Of a DNA stretch of 64,000 bases, positions 11,914 through 28,670 are shown in pieces. Under the pieces are notes generated by a model that saw only the letters and a list, made by a program, of their open reading frames with translations, searched no databases and was not told where the DNA came from. Positions within the stretch are counted from its first letter, which is position 1, and each line of letters opens with the position of its first letter. Source of the DNA: Cacajao melanocephalus (Eukaryota; Chordata; Mammalia; Primates; Pitheciidae); assembly GCA_963573385.1 (NCBI GenBank), contig CAUYLG010021648.1, positions 99,814-163,813 on the forward strand, written 5' to 3'. The position numbers and the translations under genes were made by a program.

Positions 11914-13470
11914 ATGTCAGGACAAAATAGCTGGCGGTTTGGATTACATTTTTCCCTTTATTAAGGAAATTGCTGCCTTAGGGCAAATCAAAATGTTGTA
12001 GAGATTCAAGTGAAGAACGTTTGTTGTTGTTTTCTCCAAACGAAAAAGAAGGATTAAGTTTAGGCTCTTGAGTCTCACCTTTTTTGGGTTTTTTTATTGA
12101 GAGGCAGAGACAGAGTTCCTGCTGAAAGCCCCATGGCATTGGGCTCTGCAGGAAATTTGCAGGCTCTGGAATCTAGAGAGCCATTTCCGGACCTAGAGAT
12201 GTCTTGGAATGAGAAGGTCGGGGTAGAGACAGAGCTCTTAACACACGCTGAAGGGAGATAAACAGCCAGTGCTTCCCAGAGAGTCGCATCAGAGCAGAGG
12301 CAGGTGTGACCTGGCCTGTGGTCTTCCCACACTGGCCTCAAATATGTCACCTGACCCCGAAAGAAGCAGTGTTTATGTTGGACCAGTAGCTGTGCAGAAA
12401 CTGTCTGTTTGCATGATACACATTTTCCTGGCACACTGCCCTTGCCTAAGATGAGTGCTTCCTTTCCTCTGTGTCCAGCGCCTCTTAGACTTCCCCACAC
12501 CCCCAAAAAATCCTAACCCAGCAGGTGACACGGAGCCCCGTCTGGCACCAGCAAAGTGACAGAGCTGCCAGATTTCCAAGTCTCAGGAAGACCTGACTGC
12601 AAAAACCACCCTTTTAGTTCATCATAGTAATAATAACTTATTACATTTCCTGTTCAGAGTATTGAGAGTACAAGAACCACTTCCTCAAGCTCTCAGAAAT
12701 TTGAAGACTTTCCGTTAAAAATGAGGAAGAAGAACTCTTTAGCTCCTGGTGAATGTGACGGCTGAAATGGGCACATGGGGAAAGGCTGTGTGGCATTGCC
12801 AGAAATCCTACTAGCATCACTGTGTTGGCTGGTTTGGGGTTTGCATCACATCCCACAGATGGGAAAAGAACCACTTCCCCAAAGTATTCACTTTTAAAAA
12901 ATATGTATTACTTATCTAATGTAGTGAGCACCTAACTGAATAGTGTATCACTTAGTAACACAAACAGCTGGCAAACTCATAGCCAGTAAAAGAGACCTTT
13001 AAAAGCCCCTATCTTCTCTCAACTTCATAGTCAGATATACAAGCAGGATCACATCTAACACTTTCATGGTAATTGAGACTCTATTCCATTTTTAAAGCTT
13101 AGTAGAGATTATTCATTTCCGCCCTTGCTAACCCGTTTCCTTGTTGAATAACTCCTAATGTCAGGAACTTCCCTCTAACAGCCCTGAGTCTAACATGTCA
13201 CAATTTGACCCCATTTCCTCAAATTTCTTCTTGAATGGGATAAAGACCAGTTGGTCAATGTCTTCTTTATTTTAATATTTCTATTGTTGAAGATTGTTAG
13301 CCCACAGCTTCCCCTTCCCCAGGGTTATTCATTCTAGTTCCTTTAACCTCTTTGTAAGCCTTTTTTTTTCTTTTTAATTCAATTAGATACTTATTTTGTA
13401 TTTACTGGCAAAAAAAACCCAACAACCCCAAACCAAACAAACCTACCGGGTATTTTGGGAAGATCAGACT
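11914..13470. other. Intron 1 segment, nothing recognised
   Basis: Unique-looking intronic sequence. The minus-strand frame of 143 codons at 12075-12506 has no family resemblance, no splice logic and biased low-complexity ends, so I do not call it a gene. Confidence 0.4.
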
Positions 13471-13479
13471 TAGGACATT

Positions 13480-13830
13480 GCTGCCTCTGACCTCAGAGAG
13501 CCTGAGATCTGATGGGGAAGGTCAGATGTCCCATTCTTCATTCCCTTGAAGCCTCACAAGACAAACACGGGGAATCCTCCAGGATGCAGGTGTGGAAAGG
13601 ATGACTTCTGAGTGGATAATCGGGCGGGAGGTGTTTGATCTGGTCCTGGAAGGATGGGTGTGATTTTTGAGAGGAAAAGAGAGCTGGAGGGAGAAGGGCA
13701 AGGTGGTGACAAGCATGGGAAAATCATGGCCCACCCCAATGTATGGGGCCCAGGGCTGGCGAGAGGGACCAGGGAAGGATAAAGCCAGCTGGGAGAGTCC
13801 TGGGGGTCTGGGTCACAAAGGGCTTGTGAA
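13480..13830 (+). mobile_element. Probable L2 fragment
   Basis: L2-like text in forward orientation: 'acctcagagagcctgagatctgatgggg' followed by 'tttgatctggtcctggaaggatggg'. Diverged. Confidence 0.45.
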
Positions 13831-13869
13831 CAAACCTCCAGAACTGGGACTCTGCCCTGAAGCCAGGAG

Positions 13870-14048
13870 TCCTCCAACTGTAGTGTCTGGGCCTTGCATC
13901 AGTCTCACCTGGGAGCTTGTTAGAAATGCACATTCTTAGGCCCCCCACCAACTCCTACTGAATCAGAAATGCAGGCTGGGCCAGCAGTCTGCAGCTTAAC
14001 AACCTCTCAGGTGATTGTGACACATGCTCAAGTGTCAGAACAGCTGCT
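13870..14048 (+). mobile_element. MER5A (hAT-Charlie, non-autonomous)
   Basis: Forward match to MER5A: 'gcatcagtctcacctgggagcttgttagaaatgcacattctta', 'cctactgaatcagaaatgcagg', 'caggtgattgtgacacatgctcaagt'. Nearly full length. Confidence 0.8.
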
Positions 14049-14134
14049 AGAGACCCCAGGATTCCATGAAAAGGTTTGCACTCAGCTCTGACAATAGCTC
14101 TCACAATATTACATGATTACTGTATTAAAAGTAC

Positions 14135-14345
14135 TGGCCATTTGTCGAACCTCTCCTGCGTGCCAGACATGTGCTTTATATGGATCATGTCTGATGTTCA
14201 CTCCACCTTGCTAGCAAGTTGAGGGAACTGAGGCACAGAGAAACTGATTAACTTGCCTGAGTTTGCACAGCTAGTGAGTGGCAGAGCTGGAGCTCCTACC
14301 AGGTGGCCACTCCGGTGACTGTGGTCTTAACCCCTCAGGTAAACT
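14135..14345 (-). mobile_element. MIR SINE
   Basis: Reverse-complement MIR: 'cctgcgtgccagacatgtgcttta', 'gaactgaggcacagagaaactgatt', 'gcacagctagtgagtggcagagctgg'. Good match across the core. Confidence 0.82.
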
Positions 14346-14528
14346 GCTTTTACAGGCAACTATATATGATGGGTAGGGAATGGAGAAAGAGATCTCCCAG
14401 AATGATGGGACAGAAAGCTTTTTAGTATTTGGGGAGACTCTTGCAAATACTTGCCCAGTCGGCATTTGTGGGAGTCTGTCTTGTCTGCTCAAGAATGTAT
14501 TCACTGAGGGCTTTCTAGAACTATTCTT

Positions 14529-14832
14529 TTTTTTTTTTTTTTTTTTTTTTAGAAGGAGTCTCACTCTGTCACCCAGGCTGGAATGCAATGGTGTCATCTC
14601 TGCTCACTGCAACCTCCACCTCCCACGTTCAAGCACTTCTCCCTGCCTCAGCCTCTTGAATAGCTGGGATTACAGGTACCTGTTACCATGCCTGGCTAAT
14701 TTTTGTATTTTTAGTAGAGGTAGGGTTTTGACACGTTGGCTAGGCTGGTCTCAAACTCCTGACCTCAGGTGATACGCCCACCTTGACCTCCCTAAGTGCT
14801 GGGATTACAGGCATGAACTGCTGCGCCTAACC
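14529..14832 (-). mobile_element. Alu SINE
   Basis: Reverse Alu with a T-tract of more than 20 bases. The 15-mer tctagaactattctt is found on both sides (14514-14528 and 14833-14847), a perfect target-site duplication. Confidence 0.95.
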
Positions 14833-14847
14833 TCTAGAACTATTCTT

Positions 14848-15792
14848 AAGCAGAAGTGACAATGCTGTGTCTTTAAGGCTGATCCATATAAAAGACAGGC
14901 ACTCTGGGCACTCTTGGCACAGGGTCCACGTGGCAGTTGATCCCTGACTCAGGAGGAAAAGAAGTGTATGTCTTGAATCATCACCACTTCCCAAAGCCGA
15001 GGCAGCACTGGCTCCACGATGCGCCTGCACCCCAGAGGTAGACTGTGCGGTGCCACTGTGCTGCAGCCCCAGGTGCCCCAGCTCAGAGGGTCGCATCTCT
15101 CCACGCGTGTTCATCCCCCTCCCGCCACCTGCCAGGCTCTGTGTAGGGTGGGAGGAGGGAGAAGGTTGGCCTCGGAGCCCCTGGGCAACAGACAGTGATA
15201 GGTTAAACCTTTGCCTACATAAGCTTTTGGAGGTAGGTAGTTATATTTTTAAAGGTCCTTTATGTCTTAGTCTTACTATAATTACAGCTAATCTGGGGAC
15301 TCTTTGTTGACGAAGAGGACCTGGGCTCCTCTTTTGACATGTCCCTACCATGGAACAAATGAAAATCATTTTCTATTACTAACTTTTTTTGATCCCTTAA
15401 AAGCCACTTTCTAAGTAGTAAGAAAAAAGCTCAAGTAAGAAAGAGGGTCGGAACACACATGGCCTCTGGGCCACGGTCAGTCTCAAGCTTTTACTTGGAG
15501 TGAGATCAGGAGACACTTGCCGGGTTTAGGGGGAGAATGGCCACATGATGTTACTAATGCACAGTGACCAGAAATCTAGCAACAGACCCTACACCTATGG
15601 CAGTGGACTGTGAGATTGAGGGGGCAGTTAACTTCAGTGAAAACGTAACTGGAATCTCTGTCTTAAACCTTAACCTATTAATTTCTATGGGTCACATAGA
15701 AAAGGTTTAAAAGTGAAAAATTGCCCCTTTCTAATGGGCTGGAATTTCTATGCTCCAGTTGGGTCCAGTTGGGGATCCCTGTGACTAGGCCA
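14848..15792. other. Intron 1 segment, nothing recognised
   Basis: No repeat or gene recognised. Confidence 0.4.
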
Positions 15793-15808
15793 CTGGGGTC
15801 CGATTTCT

Positions 15809-16088
15809 TTTTTTGGGGGGGATCACCCAGGCTGGAGCACAGTGGTGCTATCTCAGCTCTCTGCAACCTCGCTTCCTGGTTTCAAGCAGTTCTCCTGCCT
15901 CAGCTTCCTGAGTAGCTGGGATTACAGGAGCCAACCACCACATTCGGCTAATTTTTTTGTATATTTAGTAGAGACAGGGTTTTACCATATTAGCTAGGCG
16001 GGTCTTGAACTCCTCACCTCAGGTGGTGATCGACTCGCCTTGGCCTTCCAAAGTTCTGGGATTACAGGCGTGAGTCACCGCGCCCGGG
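15809..16088 (-). mobile_element. Alu SINE
   Basis: Reverse Alu with a short T/G head. Flanks ctggggtccgatttct (15793-15808) and ctggggtccaatttct (16089-16104) form a one-mismatch target duplication. Confidence 0.94.
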
Positions 16089-16104
16089 CTGGGGTCCAAT
16101 TTCT

Positions 16105-16850
16105 ATGTAAAATTGCAAGTAACCAAAGCACCAGAATGCATAACCAGTCATCTTAACTGTGTGGGGCAGTCCTCATGGGTAAGGGGACTCAAAGTGGCGG
16201 GCACCCACTCCTCCGCTCCCGAGGGGTGAGATCACGCAGAAGAGGCCTTGTGGGAGGCTCTCGGTTCCCTGGCATGAGTGACAGGCACAAAGAGGCTGAA
16301 GCAGCTGTGTTTTCTGTTAGGCAGCCCTATGTTCAGTCCTTATTAGAAAAGAGAGTTCCAGCCCAGAAAGAGATTGCTAATCTTGATTTTGCAATCCCCT
16401 TCCCCCAGGGTATCTCAGATTTTGTCCCAATTTAGTGGAGTCTTTCCAAGTGCCTGCTTGGGAGTGGGAATTTGATTCAGAGCTAGTAGGAAACTGTTAT
16501 AATCTTCTGTAAAGGGAAGTTATGAGGTTATAGTGGTCTTTTGGGAAAAATTATTCATTAACTTACCAAGTATTTGAATATTTGCTACATGTCTAGCCCT
16601 GTTCCAGTCTCCTTATCACCAGCCAGCTCAGCAAGTGCAGGAAGGGAAGGGAAGTCAGGTCTCCCTGGCTGGCACATAGTAGGTATTTCACTCGGGTCAG
16701 TTGTTCCTCTGCCTCCATTCATAAATAGATAAAAGGTGTTCAGGGATGGGAGAGGTGGTTCTCAGTGTCTATTGTATAGTCAGAGATGACTATGCAGTGT
16801 TTGGGAATATGGGAAAGTCCTGTCTCTTGGTTTTTAATAAAATCTCTAGC
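16105..16850. other. Intron 1 segment; weak L2/MIR traces
   Basis: Around 16560-16710 phrases such as 'gctacatgtctagccctgttcc' and 'ggctggcacatagtaggtatt' suggest L2/MIR remnants too diverged to delimit. Nothing else recognised. Confidence 0.35.
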
Positions 16851-16854
16851 CTTG

Positions 16855-16993
16855 CTCCCCAGAGACCAGCACTGACACAGCCTGGGAGCTTGTTAGGAGT
16901 GCAGAGTCTCAGGCTCCATTCCAGACCCAGTGAATCAAAACCTGCATTTTCATAGGATTTTCAGGTGATTCTGTGCACACTAGAGAAGCACTG
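16855..16993 (+). mobile_element. MER5A fragment
   Basis: Second MER5A copy: 'cctgggagcttgttaggagtgcagagtctcagg', 'cccagtgaatcaaaacctgcatttt', 'caggtgattctgtgcac', 'gagaagcactgg'. Confidence 0.75.
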
Positions 16994-18179
16994 GATTTCA
17001 CCCTGAGGACTGGGCAGTGAAGGGAGGGAGGGCGGCAGGTAAGGAGAATACTGCCTCCTTCAGTCACTTGGGGGACTCCTGGCCTTAGCAGTTGCTGCGC
17101 CCCCAGCCTGGAGGCAGAGCCTAGAAGGGCATGGCCTCCAACCGACCAGTGCACTCTCAGAAGTGAGCACTGGGCTTGCTGACTTCTCCTACAGAAGAGA
17201 AAGCAGAGAGAAAGCAGTTCTTATCTGAAATGAATACAAAGTTAAAAAAAAAAAAAAACCCCAAGAATGACAATTTAAAAAGGCTTTCACAGTAGGAGAA
17301 TAAAGGGACATTCACAGGAAATGGGAGGGCATCTGCATCATAACATAAGGACAAGTCAAAGCCATCCTAATTACTGTGTTTAGGAAACAAGCCTGTTTTG
17401 CACTTGGATTCCAGGTAGCCCGGAGCTGCAGACATCTTCACTCTTTATCTCTCTGGAAGACAAACTTGCCATTAAGGTTTTGAAATGCAAGGTTGTTTCT
17501 TCGTTTTCCCTTGGGCCCTGTGTTTTATTTTCAAGGAGCAGAGATAATACATGCATTGTGAGGGGAGTAAGGCAGAGGGCTGAGTGAAATTCAACAGACC
17601 TTTGATGTGCGCCTGTCTGAGGCAGTGCCAGTGCGCTTTGTTTCCTTTAAGAAGCACATCAGGAATCAAGGTGGGGTGGGGTGGGGGCGGGGGTTGGGTG
17701 GGAAATGCTGATGGGCCCAATAACAAGCAACTTTCAAGATGCTTTATAAAGTCAGTTGTTGAAAGTTTGCTAAATCAAAACAGTGAATATGTCAAGACTT
17801 CTAATCACAGTCACCCTATATTTTTTAGTTTTTTTTTTTAATCAAACGTGACCTAAGTTAGATTTTTTTTCTTTGCATACTATATGTTCCAAAAAAAGAA
17901 CTTGTGGCAAAATGGTTAAGATGGCAAATTTTTATGTGTATTTCATCCCAATTGATGATATATATTTTTCAAATCTCGAGACAAAGGTGGTAATTCTTGC
18001 CTGCTAATGAAAATAGCATGACGTGCTTAGTATTTAAACCTTTATGGGGTAATGGCAATGTCCAATGTGATCAATACCACACAATCCCAACAGGATGGGT
18101 ATGGGTGTATAGGTGTATATTAATTCACAATTTGTATAAATTACATAATCAGTTGGGTGACCTTATACCCTACCCACCT
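16994..18179. other. Intron 1 segment, mostly unique
   Basis: Contains a G/T-rich run near 17670-17700 and a short piece at about 17895-17960 resembling an L1 3' end ('aaaatggttaagatggcaaatttttatgtgtatttca'). No genes recognised. Confidence 0.4.
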
Positions 18180-18575
18180 CACACTGCGCTTAGTCCCACG
18201 GGCTGTCTTGCTGTTTCTCCAACAAGCTGTGCACGCTCCCTCCAAGGACCTTTGCAAATGTGTCCACCTGCAGTCCTCCTCCTCCTGGCATGCGCTGTTC
18301 ATTTGGCTTGTTTCCTGGCTTTAAACATGCCTCCACTCAAATGTCATCTTCTCAAGGAGGCTTCCTATAGTCATACCATCACCTTACATAGGTGGTTTAA
18401 ATTTTTTTGTGACAATTGTTGCCACTAGATTTCATTATCTGTTTACTTATAGTCGTTATTCTCCCCTAGACTGTAAGCCAGGACTCTCTGTTGAGTATCT
18501 ATCCCCTGTATCCAGAGGATCTGACATTGTCTCTGGCACATAGTATGTGTTCACTTAATTGAGGAATAAATGCAT
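18180..18575 (+). mobile_element. L2 3' end
   Basis: Good forward match to the L2 3' region: 'cactcaaatgtcatcttctcaaggaggcttcc', 'cccctagactgtaagcc', 'ctctggcacatagtatgtgttcacttaattgaggaataaatg'. Confidence 0.75.
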
Positions 18576-18664
18576 GTATATCTATTTTGTTGACTTTTAG
18601 GTTGTGAACTCAGTCAGTGTTGTCAGCAGCTAAATCAAATCCTGTGAAGAGATCTAGGCAAAAT

Positions 18665-19560
18665 TAAATTACCCTATAAAAATGGGCAGGGGATTTGAAC
18701 AGACATTTCTCCAAGGAAGATACACAAGCGGCCAATAAGCACAAGAAAATATGTTCCACATCATTAGTCATTAGGAAAATGCAAATTGGAATCACAAGGA
18801 GATACTACTTCACACACATCAGGATGGCCATTATTTTAAAACCAAAAACGAAACAAACAAAACCAGAAAATAACATGTGTTCTTGAAGATGTGCAGAAAT
18901 TGGAACCCTTGTGCGGTGCTGGTAGGAATGTACTGTGGTGCAGCCCCTGCAGAAAACAGTTGAGGGGATGGGGGTTCCTCGAAAAGCTGAACATGGAATT
19001 AACCATAGGATTCCCAGGTCTAGACCAAAAAGAGCTGAAAACAGGGACTTAGATACTTGTGTGCCAGTGTTCATTACAGGATTATTCACCGTAGCCAAAA
19101 GGTAGAAGCAACCTAAGTGTCCATCAATTGATGATTGGATAAACAAAATGTAGTCTATACATGTGGCGGAACTTTATCTAGCCATAAAAAGAAGTGGCAT
19201 TCCTGGCACACAACAAAATATGGATGAACCTTGGAGGTACTGTGCTAAGTGAAATTAGCCAGACACAAAGGGAAAATGTAGTACGGTTCCACTTATATGA
19301 GGTGTATAGAGTGGTCAGACTCAGAGACAGACAGTAGGAAGGTGGTTTCCAGGGGCTTGAGAGAGGGGAAATGGAGAGTTGCTAGTCAACAGTTACAGAG
19401 ATTCTATTTGGGGTGATGAGAATGTTCTGGCAATAGATAGTAGCAATCGTTGCACCATATTGTATATGTACTTAATGCCACTGAATTGTACAGTTAAAAA
19501 TGGTTAAAATGGCAACTTTTATATCTATTTTACCACAATAAAAAATTTTAAATTACTCCC
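18665..19560 (+). mobile_element. L1 3' end (L1M class), 5' truncated
   Basis: Starts with ORF2 C-terminal sequence ('aaaaatgggcaggggatttgaacagacatttctcc', 'caggatggccattatt', 'ggataaacaaaatgtagt'). It continues through the 3' UTR ('gtggtttccaggggcttg', 'gaattgtacagttaaaaatggttaaaatgg') to an A-rich end. Multiple stops make it inactive. Confidence 0.85.
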
Positions 19561-20704
19561 AAGTTTTTTTAAAAAGGCATTCGAAGGACAGGCATAAAAA
19601 GAGCCAAACCCAGTGTTTGGCAGCGGGAGGCCTCCCAAAATGAGCTGCGTTCCTGGCCTCCTGCAGATTCGCCATCCAGAGCTGCCACTTTGCTGTCTGC
19701 GCCTGCTCGCGCCGTTCGTCTCCATCTCCGTTTCCTCCGTGAGATCCTAGCCCGGGCTCTGTTCTTGTCTAAAACGAGTTTGCACTTTCTTGCGCTTTCT
19801 CATCCCAACAGTCTTTACAATATGTTTCATGGTGCTGCTAAAAAAAGACCCTCCCTTTCTTCTACAACTCACTGACTAGCTACCCTTTCCTGGAAGCCCC
19901 GAAGCAGCCCCAACCTTTTCCTTCTGGTTAGGACATACCTGTCCCGGCCCCCCACGTTCTCCCACTGCGCTTGCTCGAGTCTCCCATTTGCTCTGTCCTC
20001 TCCCTCATCTCAAATCCTTCTGCCTCTGCCGGAAACCTCACCCTCTCCAACTTGTGCATTTCCTCTTGCAAGCCCTTCCCCATTTCTGTTTCCCTGCCCC
20101 TCCCAAGCCAAGGAAGACATAGACACCAGTCCGAGTCCAGGGTTGTGTTTCCCCTCCTTCCTTGTCCACGATCAGGGAGGATCTTTCCAATGCATCAGTT
20201 CTGGAACTGCTGTGTGGGGCTCTGACTGGTCACAGTTTTCCTTCCTCTCTATCTGTGGCTGTGTCCCCGTTGACTAAAAGGGCAGAGACAGGTTCTGCCT
20301 TCAGTCCTGCAGCAAGCCAGGACCTCATGCAGGTATGGGAGAGAGCTCAGCGAAGATGCCTTTGACGATGTGATGACAGCAGAACTTTGTAAAGAGACTG
20401 ATACTTCCTACTGTTAAACTCTGACTACATCAAACTATTTCTTCTGGTGAAAAATCACTTTTTGAGATAAAGCTGAATGACTCAGGTAAAGGAATGACTG
20501 GCCTTGCTCTTACCCGACAATTAAAAGAACTCATGGCCCCATCTGCGAGGAACAATATGTGTCTGGGGAGAGGACTGATTCGTATTTGTAATTTTCAGTG
20601 AGACCAATAGGAGCTGACCAGCTGTGATGAGTGCCTTGAAGTTGGAGTTTTGAATACTTTTTATCACTAGATACACATTCATAAAGTGCATTTTAGGATG
20701 TCCT
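19561..20704. other. Intron 1 segment, pyrimidine-rich, unclassified
   Basis: C/T-rich block between about 19900 and 20160 and otherwise unique. I checked it for a processed pseudogene and recognise none. Confidence 0.35.
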
Positions 20705-20886
20705 GAATCCCTAGGCCCTGTGGTCCCAGCTGTTCAGGGGACTGGCATGGGAAGATGGCTTGAACCCAGGAGGATCACTTCAGCCTGGGAAGATCACTGG
20801 AACCCAGGAGGTTGAGGCTACCGTGAGCAGTGATGACACCACTGCACTCTAGCCTGGGTGACAGAATGGGACCTTGTCTCAGAAAA
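20705..20886 (+). mobile_element. Truncated, rearranged Alu
   Basis: Contains only later Alu sequence ('tgtggtcccagctgttcagg', 'cttgaacccaggagg' twice, 'ccactgcactctagcctgggtgacag') and a short A tail. Flanks gtcctgaatc and gtcctaaatc suggest a target duplication. An internal partial duplication of the 'cccaggagg' block is present. Confidence 0.8.
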
Positions 20887-20910
20887 AAGTCCTAAATCTT
20901 TTATCAGTCA

Positions 20911-21245
<335 letters not shown>

Positions 21246-21367
21246 TAGACCCATCTTTTCATTTTGTACAATTCACAAAATATATGAGCCTAACTTGGCA
21301 GCAGGATTTTTTTTTTTCAAGAGCTATCTGTAAAACAGATTTCTTAGAAATGAATTCTATTTTAAAC

Positions 21368-21470
21368 ACATGGGGCATCTTCTGTTAAACTCTGTGATTC
21401 TCCGTATCTACCTCTGTTCACATGGAGCATCTTCTGTTAAACTCTGTGATTCTCCGTATCTACCTCTGTT
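21368..21470. repeat. 52-bp near-perfect tandem duplication
   Basis: Unit 1 (21368-21419) and unit 2 (21420-21470) share a 52-bp period and differ at one base (acatgggg versus acatggag). No mobile element boundary explains it, and the near-identity implies a recent local duplication. Confidence 0.95.
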
Positions 21471-22023
21471 ATAACTTAGGCCATGTACCTGACTGGTGTC
21501 ACTTAGGATCTCCAAGTTTTTAACGTGTTCCATAGTTGACAGGTTTCCCAGGTAGGATGAATACACCCATGGAGTGCGCCAGGGTGAGCAGGGGGTCCTA
21601 AAACTGCCCCTTTATCCTCCTTGTCACTTTATAACACACTGTCTTCATAGGTGCCTGTGCGATGTTCTGAAGCTTGAAATGTGAAGCCCTGGTTTGCACA
21701 AAAGAAATATGTCTGATATTTTCTCTGTGAATCTGTAAGATTGAAATTCTGTCGAGCTTATTTAAAATGAGAATGTCTAGAAGGGCATTCGCTCATAATT
21801 TGCTTAAGTAAGTCCTAGTTAACAGAAATCACAGATATAATCTGGCAGCAGCTTTATCAGCAGACGGACTGAGTAAGCCGTCTGCCTTCGCCCAAGCATG
21901 GCTCATGGAACTGACTGAACCCCTGGACGGAAAGCCACTGAAATGGCTTGGACCACTCATCGCCAATTTCAGATCGATACCTCAAGTTTCCAATCCCTTG
22001 GCAAAAGACTTCTTTTTGTGAAA
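21471..22023. other. Intron 1 segment, nothing recognised
   Basis: No repeat or gene recognised. Confidence 0.4.
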
Positions 22024-22034
22024 CCAAACATGCT

Positions 22035-22360
<326 letters not shown>

Positions 22361-22370
22361 CAAACATGCT

Positions 22371-23157
22371 TTTTAAAGCATGCATTTTTTTCCTAGTTGT
22401 CCTGCTAAAATACTCTGCTGTGCAGCTTTAGTTTGTCATAACCAGGTTAAAAGTGCACAAAGATGGTTTGTGCAGGAAGATTGTCAGGCCTTGAGGGTTT
22501 GTCTCTGGGTCCCCAGTTTATCTTTTCTGTCCTTCGCCCCTTTCTAGTGATAACCCTTTTCCCTCTCCTCCCTCGAGGAATGACTGGGTGGAAGTTATCT
22601 ATACTTTTACTAATTCCACCCAGCTGTGCCCATTAATATCCCTTCTCTACTGAATGCAGACCAGTGCACTGGAGAGTAATGTGATCACATCTCCGTTTTT
22701 CCCAGCAGCCTACTAGAAAGGTCTTCAGCTTTGAATTGAGGAGGTAGAGCCCTCGTGTTTGTGGAGTATGGCCACCTGCCAGTGCCACATCATGTATGGG
22801 AATTCTCGCATCTGCCTCTCAGGGCACCAGGACGGGCACAGTTATTAGCGCCATTGTACAGGTGAGGAGAATCGGGCTGAGAATGGCCTTTTTTTTTTGT
22901 CCTGACATGTTAGAAACATAGTCAGTTTTATTAAAGAAATAATCAGGCGTTCTTCTCTCGGGGTCAAACTGGAAGCCCAGTTTCGAGGGCTGCCCTGGGT
23001 AGAAAAACCCTCCTGCCCTGAAGCCCATTCAGCTCTTGGGGACCGCCTGGCTAGGCCACTTCCTACTCTCATCACCAGCACTCCAGGTACCTTGTCCCCT
23101 CCTCCAACCTGAGTTCTCCTGGCTCTTACTTCTGCTTTGTTAAAATTCCCATATTCA
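22371..23157. other. Intron 1 segment; weak MIR trace
   Basis: At about 22800-22880 'gcgccattgtacaggtgaggagaatcgggctgag' resembles a reverse MIR/L2. Otherwise nothing recognised. Confidence 0.35.
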
Positions 23158-26599
<3,442 letters not shown>

Positions 26600-26765
26600 C
26601 TCTGTCTAGTAGGTGTGTCAGTTTCGGGGTGATGAAAATGTTCAGGAATTAGATAGCTGTGATGGTTGTTCAACCTTGCGAAAGTGCTAAAAACCACTGA
26701 ACAGTAGGTATACTTTGTAAGGTTTAATTTCATAGTCCGGGAATTATACCTCAGTTTTTTTTGGG
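26600..26765 (+). mobile_element. L1 3' UTR fragment
   Basis: Forward L1 3' tail: 'ggggtgatgaaaatgttcaggaattagatagctgtgatgg', 'ctaaaaaccactgaacagtag', 'gaattatacctcag'. Old and short. Confidence 0.7.
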
Positions 26766-28670
26766 GGGGAAAAAGGCATATTCAGGTAAAAAGTCATAGT
26801 GAGATAGAAGCTTAGGAGAGAGAGAAATGGATTTTATATCTGTGAAAATCTGTAAAGATCAGGACAGCTGGTCATTTCTGGAAGCAGTGACTTCCTTGTT
26901 TCTTCGAAGAGGTGTGAAGCTCGTGGGTTACAGGCTAGGTGGGTCAAATGAATCACAGCCATCCTCGTAAACATACAGTCAATTGCCTACCGTGTTCAGG
27001 TCAGATACACTCAACAGGCAGCCGGGCTTGGAGCCCAGGACACAGCTGTGACATCTGACAGTGTCCCCAAGCAGCTACTTCGGGGGTATTCCATTTACCA
27101 AATTCCCCTAAAAAGTACCTTTCTATGTGTGTAACACAAAGTACGGGCTCATTTTACTGAGTCTGTGGCTGCCCCCTTAGGGGATCAGAAGCATTCAATG
27201 CCCTTTGTCATCTGAAATACAGTCCCACCTCATATTTACCCTGTTCGCCCTTGTTACCCAAAGCACAGCATCGCACCAGTGCTCACGGATCCTTAGGCTC
27301 AGATGAATCCTGCTTTTTGACCCAGTTTGCATGGCCACGTGCAGTTTTACCACTTTGCCTCTTTCTTCTGTGCACGTACATTACACACAGAGGGAGACAG
27401 AGAAGGGTGGCATCTAAAACAGAGAAAAACACATCAGAAGGGAGAGATGTGGTGCTTTCTTTTAAGCCATTCTTCCTCATTCCGCTGCGCTCCATGCAGT
27501 GTCCTAAGACTGTCACCCAGTGAATACATGGGGAGCATCTGATGTGTGTTACCTGGTATCCACAGGGAGTGTTAGCTGGGCACAGGAAGCAAGTCCAAGT
27601 CAGCCTTCCTTCCATACATCACCCCAGTAGCACACTGGGACCTTCTCATGGACCTCAGCCTCCTCATAAGCCCTTTGCTAGCTGGGGCAAGATCAAAGAG
27701 GTCTGTGATGGCTGTGTGCCCCCATACCCACTCAGCTAGCCTGGATTTTCCTGGGTTTGTGCTTTCTTTACAAACCTGCCTTCTTTAATGGAGGTATTTC
27801 GAGGATGCATGGCTTCTTCCAACCCAAGTTGTCTCTGTGCCCTCCATCCAAGCACTTTCACGTGCAGATGAAACCCTCCCCATACTGCCTTTGTGACACT
27901 GGGCTCCAGCTGGACTGAAGGTCTCTTATTGCCCCCAAGAGCTGCTTCAGGCCTCATTGCCCCTGTTTGAACTGTTCCTGTTGTCCAAAGTCTTCCTACA
28001 TCCTCCCGCTTCCTCCACCTGCAGTTTCTGTTTCCTGATCTGGCTGGTTTCTGTGTGTCCTGGAAGGCTGATCACTTACCACCTCCCTTGGGAAGCCTTC
28101 CTGGGCGGCTTCTGCTTCCTTCCTACTTCTGCTGAGGTAGGGCCCATCTGCCTCCCTGGGAGCATCCAGCCTGGTTTGTGTTTTCATTCTACTCTAAGCC
28201 CCTTAATGGGAAGGTCTGTGACTCCATATTCCAGGACGACAGCAGAGAACTTGCCTGAATTGCAGGTGTGGCATGCATACCTGGATGTCTGTTTAGCTAA
28301 GCCTGGCTCTTCAGTTTCTAACATGACTGCTTGTCAACAGGAGTGTTTGTTATTTTTTTTCTCACACCTAGAATGCTGATGAGGAAAAGAGCTTTTCTGT
28401 GGCAAACTGATAAGAATCTCTGGTTGATAGTAGGCGCCTGGGCTGCTTTGTTTTCTTTTGTTTTACTCAGATGGGCAGATTCAGAAACTGGTTTTTGTCT
28501 TAGAATCATACCCTTTTGAACCAGATGGGAACCAGAGGCTGAGGAAGCTTAAACAGCTCCTGCAGTCCCTCAGGGAACAGGTAGGGAAGGCAGAGCCCAG
28601 GAAGCCCCTACAATGCCTTCCTCTCCCTGCTTTTAAAAATTCTCTGCATGTTTAACACATAGAAAGGTAA
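26766..28670. other. Intron 1 3' segment, mostly unique
   Basis: No repeat confidently assigned; 28000-28240 has faint L2-like wording. Plus-strand frames (for example 140 codons at 27957-28379) have no recognisable family and no exon-like borders. Confidence 0.35.
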
